64,000 nucleotides of DNA from assembly GCA_014529385.2 (NCBI GenBank), contig CM043959.1:94068529-94132528 (forward strand), given 5' to 3'. The stretch's first letter is position 1. Each line of letters starts with the position of its first letter. Positions 11,636 through 21,953 of the stretch are shown here, piece by piece. The notes beneath the pieces were generated by a model, which was not told the origin of the DNA, did no database searches, and was given only the letters and a program-made list of their open reading frames with translations. A program made the translations under genes and the position numbers. The DNA comes from Adiantum capillus-veneris. Taxonomy: Eukaryota; Streptophyta; Polypodiopsida; Polypodiales; Pteridaceae.

Positions 11636-11647
11636 TGGTATAACAGC
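11636..11647 (+). other. copia primer-binding site
   Basis: TGGTATAACAGC begins two bases after the LTR end and resembles the usual TGGTATCAGAGC with changes in the middle. Confidence 0.7.
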
Positions 11648-11994
11648 AGGTTGCGTCCTCTCGGGCTTAGTCACCAGCAACTCCTGCACATGCCTGCTCA
11701 CTTTCTCTGATTTCAATGAGATTTGGCGAGCATTGTAGGTAGACTAAAATTTTGGGTGAGCTCAAAGAGCTCAGTCTTCTTAGATTTTTGATTTGGGCTC
11801 ATTTCAGCCTCTGCTTCCACTACAGGCAATACTGCACAGGCTATTTCTTCATTTTGTGCAGAATTCTTGTCAGTACCATTTTTTGCATAACAGGTTCCTT
11901 ACGGTCTTCTACGATTTGTGCTATATAGCACGTGTTGTTCTCGCTTTGTATCTCCTCTTTTTGAGCAGTTTTCACATCAGGTGCAACATTTACC

Positions 11995-12763
11995 ATGGCT
12001 GACAACAACACAGATGTGTTCAAGATGTTTGCTGCTGAGGACAGTTTGGATGGGGACAATTATCCTATGTGGGCTTATATGATGCAACATGTTCTTGTGT
12101 CAAAGGGTTTCTGGAATATTGTACAGGTCATTGATGTACATCCTGGTTCTGAGAATGTAAGCGATGTTTATGATGTTGCAGGTCTTCTTGCAAGGATTGC
12201 TGTTGTTAGAGTTGTTTTGTCTACGATAGAACAAGCTCGTTGGGATGTAAAAGATGCACATGCTCATGCATTAATTGTGTTGCTATGAAGCACAATATTA
12301 CTCCTCACATCGTTCAACGAAATCTGCAAAACAGGCTTGGGATATTCTGGCTGGTCTTTATGCAAGTCACAATGAGGCTAAAATTGCATTGCGGCATAAA
12401 GAGCTAGAATTGAAGATTATACATGAGGAAGATGACATGGACACTTTCCTTGCTGGTGTCAAGGATATCAATGAGCAACTCATTTTTGCAGGCGGTTCTT
12501 CTACGAGTGGAAATTCACCTTTTCCTAATGCTTTTGTTGACAACAATTTTTCTCAAAATTCTGGTGATAAGGGCAAAAAGAAGATGCGTTGCCATTATTA
12601 TAAAGCTAATGATCACTTGATCAAGCAGTGTCCTAAGTCGAAGGCCAAAGAGGCAAAGAAGAAAGAGGGTGGTTCCATTGCAAATGCTGGTTCCACTACA
12701 AACGCAGCTATTGTTGAGGCTTCTGTTAAAGGAGACTATGATGCTGATGTTGATGCAGAATGA
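11995..12763 (+). pseudogene. gag: copia Gag, frameshifted
   Basis: Structural capsid/nucleocapsid protein of the copia element. It opens MADNNTDVFKMF, followed by a DGDNYPMWAYMM motif typical of copia Gag N-termini. The frame shifts near 12280 and continues to TGA at 12761-12763 with the W-[DE]-x-L...Y and KELELKII...DD[MV]DTFL pattern of the UBN2-type Gag domain. The nucleocapsid zinc knuckle (about 12585-12630) reads CHYYKANDHLIKQC, so the second cysteine of CX2CX4HX4C is replaced by tyrosine and the glycine is lost. The start is the first ATG after the leader. Gag is about 255 codons when both frames are counted. Loss of the knuckle cysteine and the frameshift make it non-functional. Confidence 0.85.
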
Positions 12764-12811
12764 GCTTTTAGTGTATAGTGTACCTATAATCCTGCTCTCC
12801 ATGATGCATGC

Positions 12812-13303
12812 ATGCCAGTTGTTGTAGATTCACATGTGTTTGACAGTGGTGCTACAAAGCAGATTATCTCACATCATGATTTTTTCACCTCTCTCGAGTC
12901 TATCCCTCATGGGAATTTAGTCACTTGTGCCAACAGTGCCTCTTATCCAGTTCAAGGAGTTGGAAATATTGTGCTTACTGCTGCAAATGGCAATTCTTTC
13001 ACACTTGTTGATGCACTTTATGTACCGAGGATCAAGAAAAATCTTTTATCTGTATCTACACTTGCTAGACTTGGTCTTCTAGTAAAATTTGTGGATGATA
13101 AATGTACAATACATTATCTCAATTCTTGTGATGAAATTATTACATATGGCATTTTATGCCGTGGACTGTATAAGCTCACCTTGTATGACAAGTGTGGGCA
13201 GAATTTTGTAAATGCAGTTGTGGACTCAAAGGCTATTTCAGATGCAAAACTTTGGCATGCACGTTTTAGACATCTGAAATCTGCCAGTTTGCTGCGTTTG
13301 TAG
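12812..13303 (+). pseudogene. pol: copia protease and GAG-pre-integrase domain
   Basis: Start of the copia pol. An aspartic protease active site DSGATKQI is seen near residue 12, followed by the family pattern of GxGNIVL, LxDALYVPxIKKNLLSVS and a cold-patch glycine-rich region. The C-terminal end has LWHARFRHLK, the HxRxxH motif of the GAG-pre-integrase zinc-binding domain. The frame is open for 163 codons and stops at TAG 13301-13303, just before the CxxC half of that zinc domain, which continues downstream. The frame opens at an in-frame ATG, but in a complete element this would be part of a Gag-Pol fusion. Confidence 0.87.
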
Positions 13304-13916
13304 AAATGTGATATGGTTGCTTCTTTGCGACCTCTTGAAGCACTTGTCAAACATTTTTGTGAAGAATGCATTTTGGGTAAGATGCAGCGTTCTAAGTTTT
13401 CAAAAGATGGTTCAGTTAGGTCCACATGCAAGTTGCAGCTTGTGCATAGTGATGTTTGTGGGCCCATGCAAACTCCGTCCTTGGGCAATTACCTTTAATT
13501 TGTGACTTTTATTGATGATTAATCTAGGCATGCATGGGTGTATCCGCTTAAGTCAAAGTCCAAAGTGTTTATGCTCTTCAAACAAGTTTTGGCTATGGTT
13601 GAAAATGTCTCAAAAATATACTATAAGCACCCTCCCTTCCAATCGAGGGAGGGAGTATATGTCTCATGAATTTAATGTATTTTTGGATAGTCGTGGGATA
13701 AAACATCAATGTACAGTGCCTTATACACCTCAGCAAGATGGTGTTGATGAGAGGAAAAATAGGTCACTTACGAAAATGACAGGGTGTATGGTCAAAAGTC
13801 AAGATTTTCCGCATTTGTTTTGGCTTGAGGCCATCTTGCATGCCACTTATGTACTTAATAAGCGTCCTACAAAAGCTTTGCAATCTATCACTCCATATGA
13901 AGCATGGCATGATTAA
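13304..13916 (+). pseudogene. pol: copia integrase, multiply broken
   Basis: The integrase inserts the cDNA copy. 13313-13498 encodes the CxxC half of the zinc domain (HFCEECILGK) and the first catalytic aspartate in LVHSDVCGPM. The second aspartate lies in the FIDD motif just after the TAA at 13496-13498. From about 13630 another frame carries the catalytic glutamate region NRGREYMSHEF and TVPYTPQQDGVDERKNR, then the rve tail LFWLEAILHATYVLNKRPTKAL...TPYEAWHD, ending in TAA at 13914-13916. At least two stops and one frameshift separate the parts. Confidence 0.83.
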
Positions 13917-14723
13917 AAGCCTTCTATTGAGCACATGCGTGTTTTTGGCTGTTTGGCATATGCTTCAATGCTACAAACATAGCATAGAAAATTGGATGAT
14001 AAGGTTGTCAAATGTTATTTTGTTGGTTATAGTGCTAAAAGCAAAGGTTACAGGCTGTATCATCCACAAACAAAGTGTATCTTGGTCTCAAGGGGATGTT
14101 GTATTTGTGGAAGATTCTGTTCAGCCCTTGCTGTCATGTACTATAGACAATAATGTCAGCTCACAGGACATTTATGACTCTTTTTTGCCTCTTTTCAATG
14201 GTGGAAGTTCGAATGTAAATTCCAATGAGGCAAGTGTACAACCTATGGGGGTTTCTAAAAATGTTACAGATCAGCCTATTATTGATGCAGATGTACATGT
14301 TGTACTTGATGAAGAAAGGGTTGAGAATGAGTAGGCTAGAGGTATGCCTAAATGTCTGGTGCATACTTTGCGTGACAGTAAATTGGATGCGCCTTTGTCG
14401 AGTTGTACTCGTTCAGGTTCTCACCATGCATCTCATGCATCAGATTGTTACAAGTTGAAATGCAATCCGGATAGTGAGATTGATTGCTATAAGGCTCGAC
14501 TTGTTGCAAAGGGTTATGCACAACAAAAAGGCATAGATTATGAAGAGACTTTTGCTCCCACTTGTTGTATGAATATTGTGCATTTTCTATGTGCATTGGT
14601 AGCTCATTTTGGTTCGGATATACATCAATCAGACATTGTTATTGCTTTCTTGAATGGTGACATATTTGAGGAAGTTTATGTAACGCAGCCTCGCGGTTTT
14701 GTCATAAAAGGGCAAGAGGATAA
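13917..14723 (+). pseudogene. pol: copia pol linker and N-terminal reverse transcriptase, with deletion
   Basis: Continuation of pol after the integrase: a low-conservation linker ending ...PKCLVHTLRDSKLDAP, then the RVT_2 start KARLVAKGYAQQKGIDYEETFAP and IHQSDIVIAFLNGDIFEEVYVTQPRGF. Compared with the related copy at 63630-64000 (minus), this copy lacks the section containing DAMQSEYDALIENDTW and KKAIGTKWVYKF: DCYK at about 14450 jumps straight to LKCNPDSE. That is an internal deletion of roughly 200-250 bp. The coding sequence runs into the gypsy-1 LTR at 14724. Confidence 0.87.
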
Positions 14724-15255
14724 TGTTGCTAATTAGACTATTTTCTTAATTTTTTTAATGACTCTTTTTCTACGATATTTTATTGTGTACACTAAGAGCT
14801 GTTAAAGATTGTAGCTACAGGAAGTGCCATCAAGAACGGACAACTCTGATGTGTCATTTGATGGGTGACGGTAAACATCGCGAAGGAGTTTCCGTAAGTT
14901 CGGTGGAAAGGGCCGGCGGGTTACGAGTGCCCCTGATGCGTCACAGGATGGGTGACGGGTGCATCAGAAAGGGGGCATTCCGTAGGCTAAGGAGGAAATC
15001 CGAACTGAGTAAGAAAATATGCGTAAGAACGCAAGCACAAGAATAAAGATGGGTTCAATGAAGTTTTTTTTACGAAAAGCAACAACATTCGTGGGAGGGC
15101 AGATGCTTTCCCGCGAGGAGTTTGTGTCTGCATTGCATTTGTGCCCATGTTCTGCACCCGGGGACGCCTGGAATGTGTTCGTGTAGCATTGTTTTCACTA
15201 ACTAAGTGAGTTTTTAAAGTTTAAACATGTTCACACTTTATTTTATAAAGTGGCC

Positions 15256-15273
15256 GGTCACTTTTAAGTGACC
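15256..15273. repeat. short perfect hairpin in gypsy-1 LTR
   Basis: GGTCACTT and AAGTGACC are separated by TT. The same hairpin is kept at 29763-29780 in the other LTR. Its position upstream of the TATA box suggests a U3 protein-binding site rather than an RNA structure. Confidence 0.7.
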
Positions 15274-15465
15274 AGCCCTCTTATAATAAAATAAAGCAAG
15301 TCTCTTTAAAAACCCAGCGCTAATAAGCTATGCAGGGGCTGAAAACAGCGAGCTCTCTCTCTCCTCTCTCTAGAAGCGCCAAAAACAACGAGCTCTCTCT
15401 CTCGTCTTTCTAGAAGCGCCAGAGCTTCTGCTTTTTGTGCCCTATTTCCGCCAGGTGCCCGGGCC

Positions 15466-15473
15466 TATAAAAA
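15466..15473 (+). promoter_or_regulatory. TATA box of gypsy-1 5' LTR
   Basis: TATAAAAA in a GC-rich context (GGGCC before, GGCAG after). It is duplicated at 29973-29980 in the 3' LTR. Confidence 0.75.
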
Positions 15474-16000
15474 GGCAGAAAGCGTTCCAGTTTTATGCAC
15501 GCTGGGAGCAGCAGAAGGAGTTAGCGCTGAAGATTCTGGAGCAAGTGCTGGCGACGGAAATCTGCAAGTGTTCGTATGACGACTGAGTACGGAGGTCGCC
15601 TTTCCGAGCAAGGAGCGACAGGTATAATGTGTTGATACGCATTGAGAATTTTTGCTTTGTGTGGTTTGTTTTGCAGGAATCTCCCTTCTTACGGGAAAGC
15701 TCCTCACGGGAAGTACGGCTTCGCGCCTAAGTCCCTTACGGGAAAGAACGGTCTTGTGCCCAAGTCCTTTACGGGAAAGCACGACCTTCGGGTCTAAGAT
15801 TACAGAACGGAGGGGTTTCCTCGGGTTCTCGTGCTTGTATATGAATTCTCCCTGAATAAAGAATACTCTTGACGGGGGGGGGGACCAGCCCATCTTTTGG
15901 TCCCCAATACTGTGTCGATCTTCTCCCTACTCTCACATTTGCAAAGTATTTTATTTTTTCAAATTTCTAAGTGCTCGTGTACGCTCCCGTTTTGTGACAG

Positions 16001-16012
16001 TGGTATTAGAGC
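16001..16012 (+). other. gypsy-1 primer-binding site
   Basis: TGGTATTAGAGC begins two bases after the LTR and differs from the initiator tRNA-Met complement by one C-to-T change. Confidence 0.85.
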
Positions 16013-16069
16013 TCGGACTCCTCTCTTTCTCTGCAAAGAAGGACGATTCTGGGAAGAACGGGAAGAACC

Positions 16070-17439
16070 ATGTCGAGCCAAGGGAGAAGCGTTGAAGACG
16101 AGCTTCAACAAGTGCAAGCTCAGCTTGCGGATTTGCAACAAATCTTACTATTGCCAGATGTCCATAAGCTCTTGGGCGGAATGAAGAAAACGAATGGAAC
16201 CGATGCAGTCGGGCATCCAGACCACGTTGTTGGCGTGAGACCACAGGAGGAAAGAGAAGAAGAACATGCCGAGGTGCACAAAGGATCTTCGGATCGGAAT
16301 GAACGGCCTACTCCAAGGAAAGGCCAGGAAAAAGCGCTCTCTTTGTTAGACGAGAGCAAGGACATCTCTATCTCATCTCCATCTTCCTCTCCTGATTATA
16401 CTTCTACTTCTCGATCGTCTCGTCTGAAGAAGGAAGCCGCTACTACTACTACCCTACATCAACCTAAAGATAAGCCTCGATTCAAGAAGCATGGTCGCAA
16501 GTCTCAACATCGCATGAGAGTCTTCAAATCAGGCGACAAGGACATCAAGTTCGAAACCTACAACGGACGGAGAGATATCTCCAAAGCACTGTCCTTCATC
16601 AGATAGTTTGAAGTCGCCTTTACCAATGGGCACTTCACAGAAAGATCCAAATTGCGCCATGTGGGGATGCACCTCAAGGAAACGGCCAGTAATTGGTGGT
16701 TAGCCAAGATTCTGGAAGGTTCTCAGGCCAGAACTTGGGAGAGATTCAAATCTGAATTTTATGAACAGTTTCTTCCGCCTGACTTCGAGCAGGACATAAG
16801 GAAGGAATGGGAGTGGCTCGCCAGAAGGAACATGAAAGAGTAACGACCTATGTGGACAAGTATTGGTCGGTTCTTCTGAAGGTCACTCCCTTCATGAAGA
16901 TTGCCGACGAGGAAAAGAAACGAAAGTTCGAAGCGGGTCTCCAACCGCAGCTTCGAAAGAGTATGAAAGTGTATCCGCATGACACTCTTCAAAGGATGAT
17001 GGAGTCAACAATCATTGCTGAGGATTTGCACTCAACTGGGACGCCCAAAAAAATGGAGCATAGCACTTACCATGCGAGACAAAGAGGGGTCTACGATGAC
17101 CAAGGGGGCCAAGGAAGAAAACGTCCTCCATCTAGGGACTATGATCATTCTAAGAAGCCAGAGGGCAATGGCAAGCGAACTAAGTATCTTTCTCCTACTC
17201 AACTTCAAACTTTCAGAGAGGAAGGAAGATGCTTCTATTGTGGCCAGAAAGGACATATGAAACCGGATTGCTCGCTAAAGCAGCAACGGCAAGAACAAGC
17301 CTCTACCAGGCAAGAGAAAGCAAGGAAGGAACCCGCTCCACCAAGCTCGAACTCAATTCCAGATGTTCAAGGAAACACAGAAACGGAGAAAGGGAAGCGT
17401 CAACTTCTGAAGGGATGGGGGTCTTTGAATAACCAGTGA
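16070..17439 (+). pseudogene. gag: gypsy-1 Gag
   Basis: Capsid/nucleocapsid polyprotein. It opens MSSQGRSVEDELQQVQAQLADLQQ, a short N-terminal helix. A charged, serine-rich linker and a basic patch (KKHGRKSQHR) follow. The retrotransposon Gag domain begins at IKFETYNGRRD and includes ETASNWWLAKIL...WERFKSEFYEQFLPPD. A TAG at 16604-16606 and a frameshift near 16840 interrupt it. The C-terminal frame (16807-17439) carries the zinc knuckle CFYCGQKGHMKPDC, complete CX2CX4HX4C, about residue 145 of that segment. The frame ends in TGA at 17437-17439, and the protease follows in the same frame. The ATG at 16070 is the first good start after the primer site. Confidence 0.88.
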
Positions 17440-18697
17440 GTACTAATTCTTTATGATCCAGGATCCATGGATAACTTCATCTCCCTGGATATGGCAGAAC
17501 GTTTGTGTCTCACACCGGCTCAGCTTGGCACACCGGTTACATCCGGATCGGCATTCGAGGGGTTGACAACCGGTGCAACTCCCGTGAATCTTCGGATTGG
17601 CGAGTACAAGGACCACGAATCATTTTTTATGGCACCCATCGAGGGATGTGATATCATCTTGGGTATGCCATGGCACTTCCACATGACACCTATTCCCCAT
17701 TATGTGGAAAAGACCCTCACTTTTGATCATGGGGGTAAGAAAATAAAAATTCATGCTGATGTAGGAGATTGGCAGTTCCCAATTGTAAGTCATATCTCCA
17801 TTAAGAAAGAAATGAAGAAGTGTGTTTCTGCTTACTTGATTTTTGCACGTGAGAAGGATAAAACTAGTGGGGATTCACTCTCTAATCTGGACATTAAGCG
17901 TTTTCAATTTATTGAAAAGTAAAAAGATTGTTTCACGGAAACACTCCCTGATGAACTACCTCCGGTACGCCCGGAAGATCACCGCATAGATCTCATACCG
18001 GGTAGCTCGCCTCCCAATCAACCCCCTTATCGGGTGAGTCTTGCTCAGCAAGAGGAAATTTTGAATCAAGTCAACGAGCTTCTAGAGCAAGGGTTAGTAC
18101 GGCCAAGTGCTTCACCCTACTGCTCTCCAGTTCTACTGGTGCAAAAGAAAGATGGCACGTTTCGAATGTGCATAGACTATAGGTATTTAAACAAGATCAC
18201 GATCAAGAATCGCTTTCCGATCCCTCGGATTGATGATATACTTGATAAGTTATAGGGTGCAAGTGTCTTTAGTCGCATAGACTTAAAGAGTGGGTACCAT
18301 CAGATACGGATCGTCCCTGAGGATGTCCATAAGATTGCTTTCCGCACAACCTTTGGACTATATGAATTTTTGGTAATGCCTTTCGGCTTGACCAATGCTC
18401 TTGCGATGTTCAATCGCATGATGGACCGCATTTGCAACCCGTACCAAGCTTTTACGGGAGTATTCTTTGACGACATACTCATCTTCTCTAAGTCAGAAGA
18501 GGAACATCGGAAGCACTTGGACCTAGTGTTTCAAGAATTTTGAACGCATGAGTTGCATGTGAATGCAAAGAAGAGCGAGTTCTCTCTCAGAGATACACCA
18601 TCTCGGCCATATAGTCTCTCACAATCAAGTGAGTATAGATCCTGCCAAGATCCGAGTGGTAGAAGATTGGCCTATTCCCACTACGGTACATGATGTA
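17440..18697 (+). pseudogene. pol: gypsy-1 protease and reverse transcriptase, split by gypsy-2
   Basis: The protease active site reads LYDPGSMDNFISLD, a DPGS variant of DSGA also present in the gypsy-2 family, with the second conserved patch DIILGMPW. RT follows with [77 protein letters not shown] and the catalytic FFDDILIFS. It is broken by TAA near 17922, TAG at 18253-18255, TGA at 18541-18543 and a frameshift near 18590. The downstream half of RT and RNase H lies at 27236 onwards, beyond the insertion of gypsy-2 at ATGTA (18693-18697). Confidence 0.92.
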
Positions 18698-20294
18698 TGT
18701 AACATTTAATGGCCTAATAACTTATGTGTAGCGGAAATTAGCATGAACATAGTGGGCATTTCATTAGAATAGATTCCTAATGAGAATTACAAGAGTGCTT
18801 GGGTGGAGAGAGCAACAAAAAGCATAACACCTAGTTAGATAGCATCAACAATACTTTCAAAAGAGAGAGAAATTAAGCTATTGACAACAGTCGAGGACCG
18901 GATTTGCATGGAGCCGGTCCCCCCTCCAAAAAGCTTTGTATTGTGGTTTCTCCCATCAAGAGAGACATTGTACAATACAATTCTTTGTGTTCCTTCAAGA
19001 CTAGCTAGTGCAATGAAGATGGAAGCTTCATGCACTAAGCAAAACACTTAATCAAACACAACTTGAATTATCCCCGTTCTCAGACCCAAGACCTCACACA
19101 CCTTCGAAGATGGTGAGAGCTAGTAGGGTATGAGAGTAGATTGAGAGGAAGAAGGAGTATCTTACGAGAAAGATGTACATCTCCTCACATAATCAGTCAT
19201 ATTAGCATAGCTTAGCTTAGTAATTAGCTTGGTATAGAAGATGAGCATGCATTGAAGCTTGGCTCTTGGTTGGATTTGCATCCACATGCCAAGAGAGTGT
19301 TGATGTAGGCTTCTATCTCACAAGCTTGGAGTAGGTGATGAGCTCTCCATTAAAGCTTGGGAGGAGATAGAGTATTCTTTCTTCACACAGGAGCTTGTGT
19401 GTGTGTGTGTGTGTGTTAATGCCTTGCAAAAATCAGCCCCCTCTCTCTCTTGGGCGAGCCCTCTTGCTAATTGCTCTTGCTGAAGCCTCATTGGCCCTCC
19501 CCAAGTCAAGCCAATTACAATTAAGCAGCATAAGTGATAGCCTTCTGACATGTGTCCCCCTTTCCCCTTTTTTGAGAGCTTTAGGTAATTAAATAATTAA
19601 ACTAAACTCTCATTGGACCCCTTTGCCTCCTGGCCAATAGGAATCAGGCAAGCCATGGGCCTCCTGAATGCTCATTGGACCCCTTGGGAGACTGCCCAAT
19701 AATCTTCTAGGAGACTTAATTCTCATTGGTTTCTTTTATTAAATGTTTTTAAATTAATTAAACTAGATTTACTCTAGCTTAATTCTCATTGGTCCACTTC
19801 AAGGGTCATCCAATAGAAATTGGGCACACCTTGTGGGCATCTGGCCTAGGGAGCTGACATGTGTCCCTCATTCCCTTTGTGTAAAGGGAGCCTGTGTGTG
19901 TGTGTGTGTGTGTGTGTGGCTTTCTCTCTCATCCCCTACCTTTAGGGCTCGCCCCCTCCCATGTAGGGATGTGCAAAGACTTTTAGGGCACACACAAAGC
20001 ATCCAATTTTCCCTAGGGTTGACCTTTGGACACAACCTTTGAATTTTGGAATTAGCATTTTGGAAGTCTTAATGGGCTGAACCTTAGGGTCTTTTTAGCC
20101 CATTGTTACACATAGCTCTTTTGCAGATGGCCCCCCCTTTGGATCCCTATTTTCCCTCCTTTGGATCCCTACTGTGGCCGGTCTGCTAGCTTAACCAATA
20201 TTCTAGCTTTTTCTCCCCTAGCCTTCCCCACATTAAATGATCAATTTAATATGAGAAAATCATTTAGGAGAATTAGATATTGATTCTCATGACA
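18698..20294 (-). mobile_element. gypsy-2 3' LTR (1597 bp)
   Basis: Paired with 25595-27230. It contains TG tracts at 19396-19416 (about 21 bp) and 19893-19918 (26 bp), and many CTCATTGG/CCAATAG CCAAT-like boxes in both directions (19605-19815) that may act as promoter elements. No convincing reading frame is present. Confidence 0.95.
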
Positions 20295-20296
20295 TT

Positions 20297-20307
20297 ACCT
20301 CTCTCTT
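20297..20307 (-). other. gypsy-2 polypurine tract
   Basis: The minus strand reads AAGAGAGAGGT two bases before the 3' LTR start (TGTCATGAG), the expected place for plus-strand priming. Confidence 0.75.
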
Positions 20308-20649
20308 GAAATCATAGTCGTCCTCGACTATGGTGTAGAGAAGATAAAGCATGTTCATGAGTCCTTTTCTTAGCGGGTAGAGGATCCCTATGTTACCCAA
20401 CGACATCATTCCACAATGGATGACTAGTCCATTTGGCGCTTGAGAGCCTGAGGCTGCCGCAAGCATGTCTGCACATCAGTCCTATCAGTCTTCCATAGTA
20501 GAGTGACAAGCTCTACTTGGTGTTTGGGAGACGTCGTCTCGGCAAACTTGATCTAAGCATGCATACTACTTCATTTTTGTGCACAAATAAAAAAAAGAGA
20601 GTCTTATAAGACAAAAATTTTGTTCATTTTTAACATTTTGTACATTTGC

Positions 20650-21953
20650 TTACTCTTGGGAAGCATTGTAAGCATTGACAAGGTTTAGGTTATCCTTCAA
20701 TTGTATGCCTTGCATCCATCTAGCATCTTCAAAAGGATAATTCTTAAACTTAATAAGATATCGTCGGATAGTCTTACCGCCTCTTAATACGTTGTCTACA
20801 TGTCGGAGAATGGACTCGGGCTGCAGCACCTCCTCTTGGTCCTCGATCTCCGGTGGGTCTTCAATAGTTGGTTCTTGAGGTGGCTCTCCTTTGTAAGGCT
20901 TTAATAGGCTCACATGAAAACCATTGTGTATGAGCCAATGATTGGGCAACTTAAGTTGATAGGCCATGTCATTGATTGGCCTAAGAATCTGGAAGGGACC
21001 ATAGTACCTTTTTACTAGTTTAGCATAGTACTTTTGGTGGCCCATAGGATTCTTGCCCGTCGTGTGCCTTAATCGAGCCTTGGGAAACTTTAACAAGACC
21101 CAATCATTTTCTTTAAAGTCTTGGGCTCTTCTGTGCTTGTCAGCAGCAGCCTTTTGCCTTTGCTGTGAGATAGAGATAGCATCCTTAATCTTTTGGAAAG
21201 ATTCTTGTAGGTCTCGGCTATACTCATCTGCAGCGAAGATATTCCCATGTACCTTAAGTAGCAAGGGACTTTTTGATCTTCCCTCAATTACCTCGAAAGG
21301 TGCTTTTCCCGTGGAAGTATGTACAGTGTTATTGTAAGCATACTCCACTAAGGGTAAGTACTTCTCCCATTGGGATCTTTGATCTACTTCCGTTACATAG
21401 GCTTTTAGTAGATAGAGAATGGTTAGGTTAGCTATTTCACTTTGGCCATCAGTTTGTGGATGATAGGCCAAAGAGAAGTTTAGCCTTGTTCCTAAATTCT
21501 CAAAGAGACCCTTCCAGAAATTACTGGTCATTCTAGGATCTCTATCCGACACTATGGACATTGGCAAGCCATGGTATTTGAAAATTTGTGAAATGAAGAG
21601 GGTTGCCATTTGATGGGCTTTGATAGTCTTTTTGACAGATATAAAATGAGCTTGTTTACTGAACCTGTCTCTACTATCGTCCATATTCCCGTATTCCCAT
21701 GGATAGACTTAGGCAATCCAAAGATAAAATCCATGGATATGCTCTCCCATGGTGAATTAGGGATAGGCAAGGGTTGAAGCAATCCAAGGTTCTTCCCTCT
21801 ATCAAATTTTGTCTTTTGGCATACCACACATTTAGACACATACTCTTGTATGCTCACTTTCATGGTAGGCCAATAGAAATATGTTTCAATTCCCTTTAAG
21901 GTAAACTGAATCCCTCTATGCCCCGCATAAGGTGGAGCATGAGATTCATACAT
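20650..21953 (-). pseudogene. pol: gypsy-2 integrase with chromodomain
   Basis: 21953-21552 encodes the zinc domain (HAPPYAGHRG... CVVCQKTK, HHCC complete) and the first catalytic aspartate (SMDFIFGLP). A frameshift near 21690 leads into 21684-20650, with the second aspartate in IVSDRDPRMT and the glutamate in HPQTDGQSEIAN, then the GPY/F module (KRYYGPFQI...HVSLLKPY). The last about 50 residues contain RRYLIKFKNYPFEDARWM, the core of a chromodomain, which in chromoviruses is thought to steer integration to marked chromatin. The frame ends at TAA around 20650, about 350 bp before the polypurine tract. Apart from the one frameshift this part is well preserved. Confidence 0.93.

Larger units (their letters stand above)
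14724..15999 (+). mobile_element. gypsy-1 5' LTR (1276 bp)
   Basis: It has TG...CA ends. A TATA box TATAAAAA lies at 15466-15473, so transcription should start near 15500. Upstream are two tandem copies of about 40 bp containing AACRACGAGCTCTCTCTC and CTAGAAGCGCC (15341-15420). Downstream, in the presumed R/U5 region, are four TTACGGGAAAG-like repeats (15679-15785), and a possible AATAAA signal at 15856. A run of G (about 15871-15880) is three or so bases longer than in the 3' LTR. Confidence 0.95.

Noticed and set aside
15465-15893. 142-codon minus-strand frame repeated at 29972-30412
   Set aside because: It lies antisense within the two gypsy-1 LTRs. It is conserved only because the LTRs are duplicates; no domain is seen.
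16001-16012. tRNA-like matches at the primer-binding sites
   Set aside because: Only the 12 bases complementary to the tRNA 3' end are present, with no cloverleaf around them. These are primer sites, not tRNA genes; no tRNA gene was recognised in the window.
18835-19047. 70-codon minus-strand frame (MFCLVHEASIFIALASLEG...) also at 25731-25943
   Set aside because: It is conserved only between the two LTRs of one element, and the more diverged family A copies do not keep it open.
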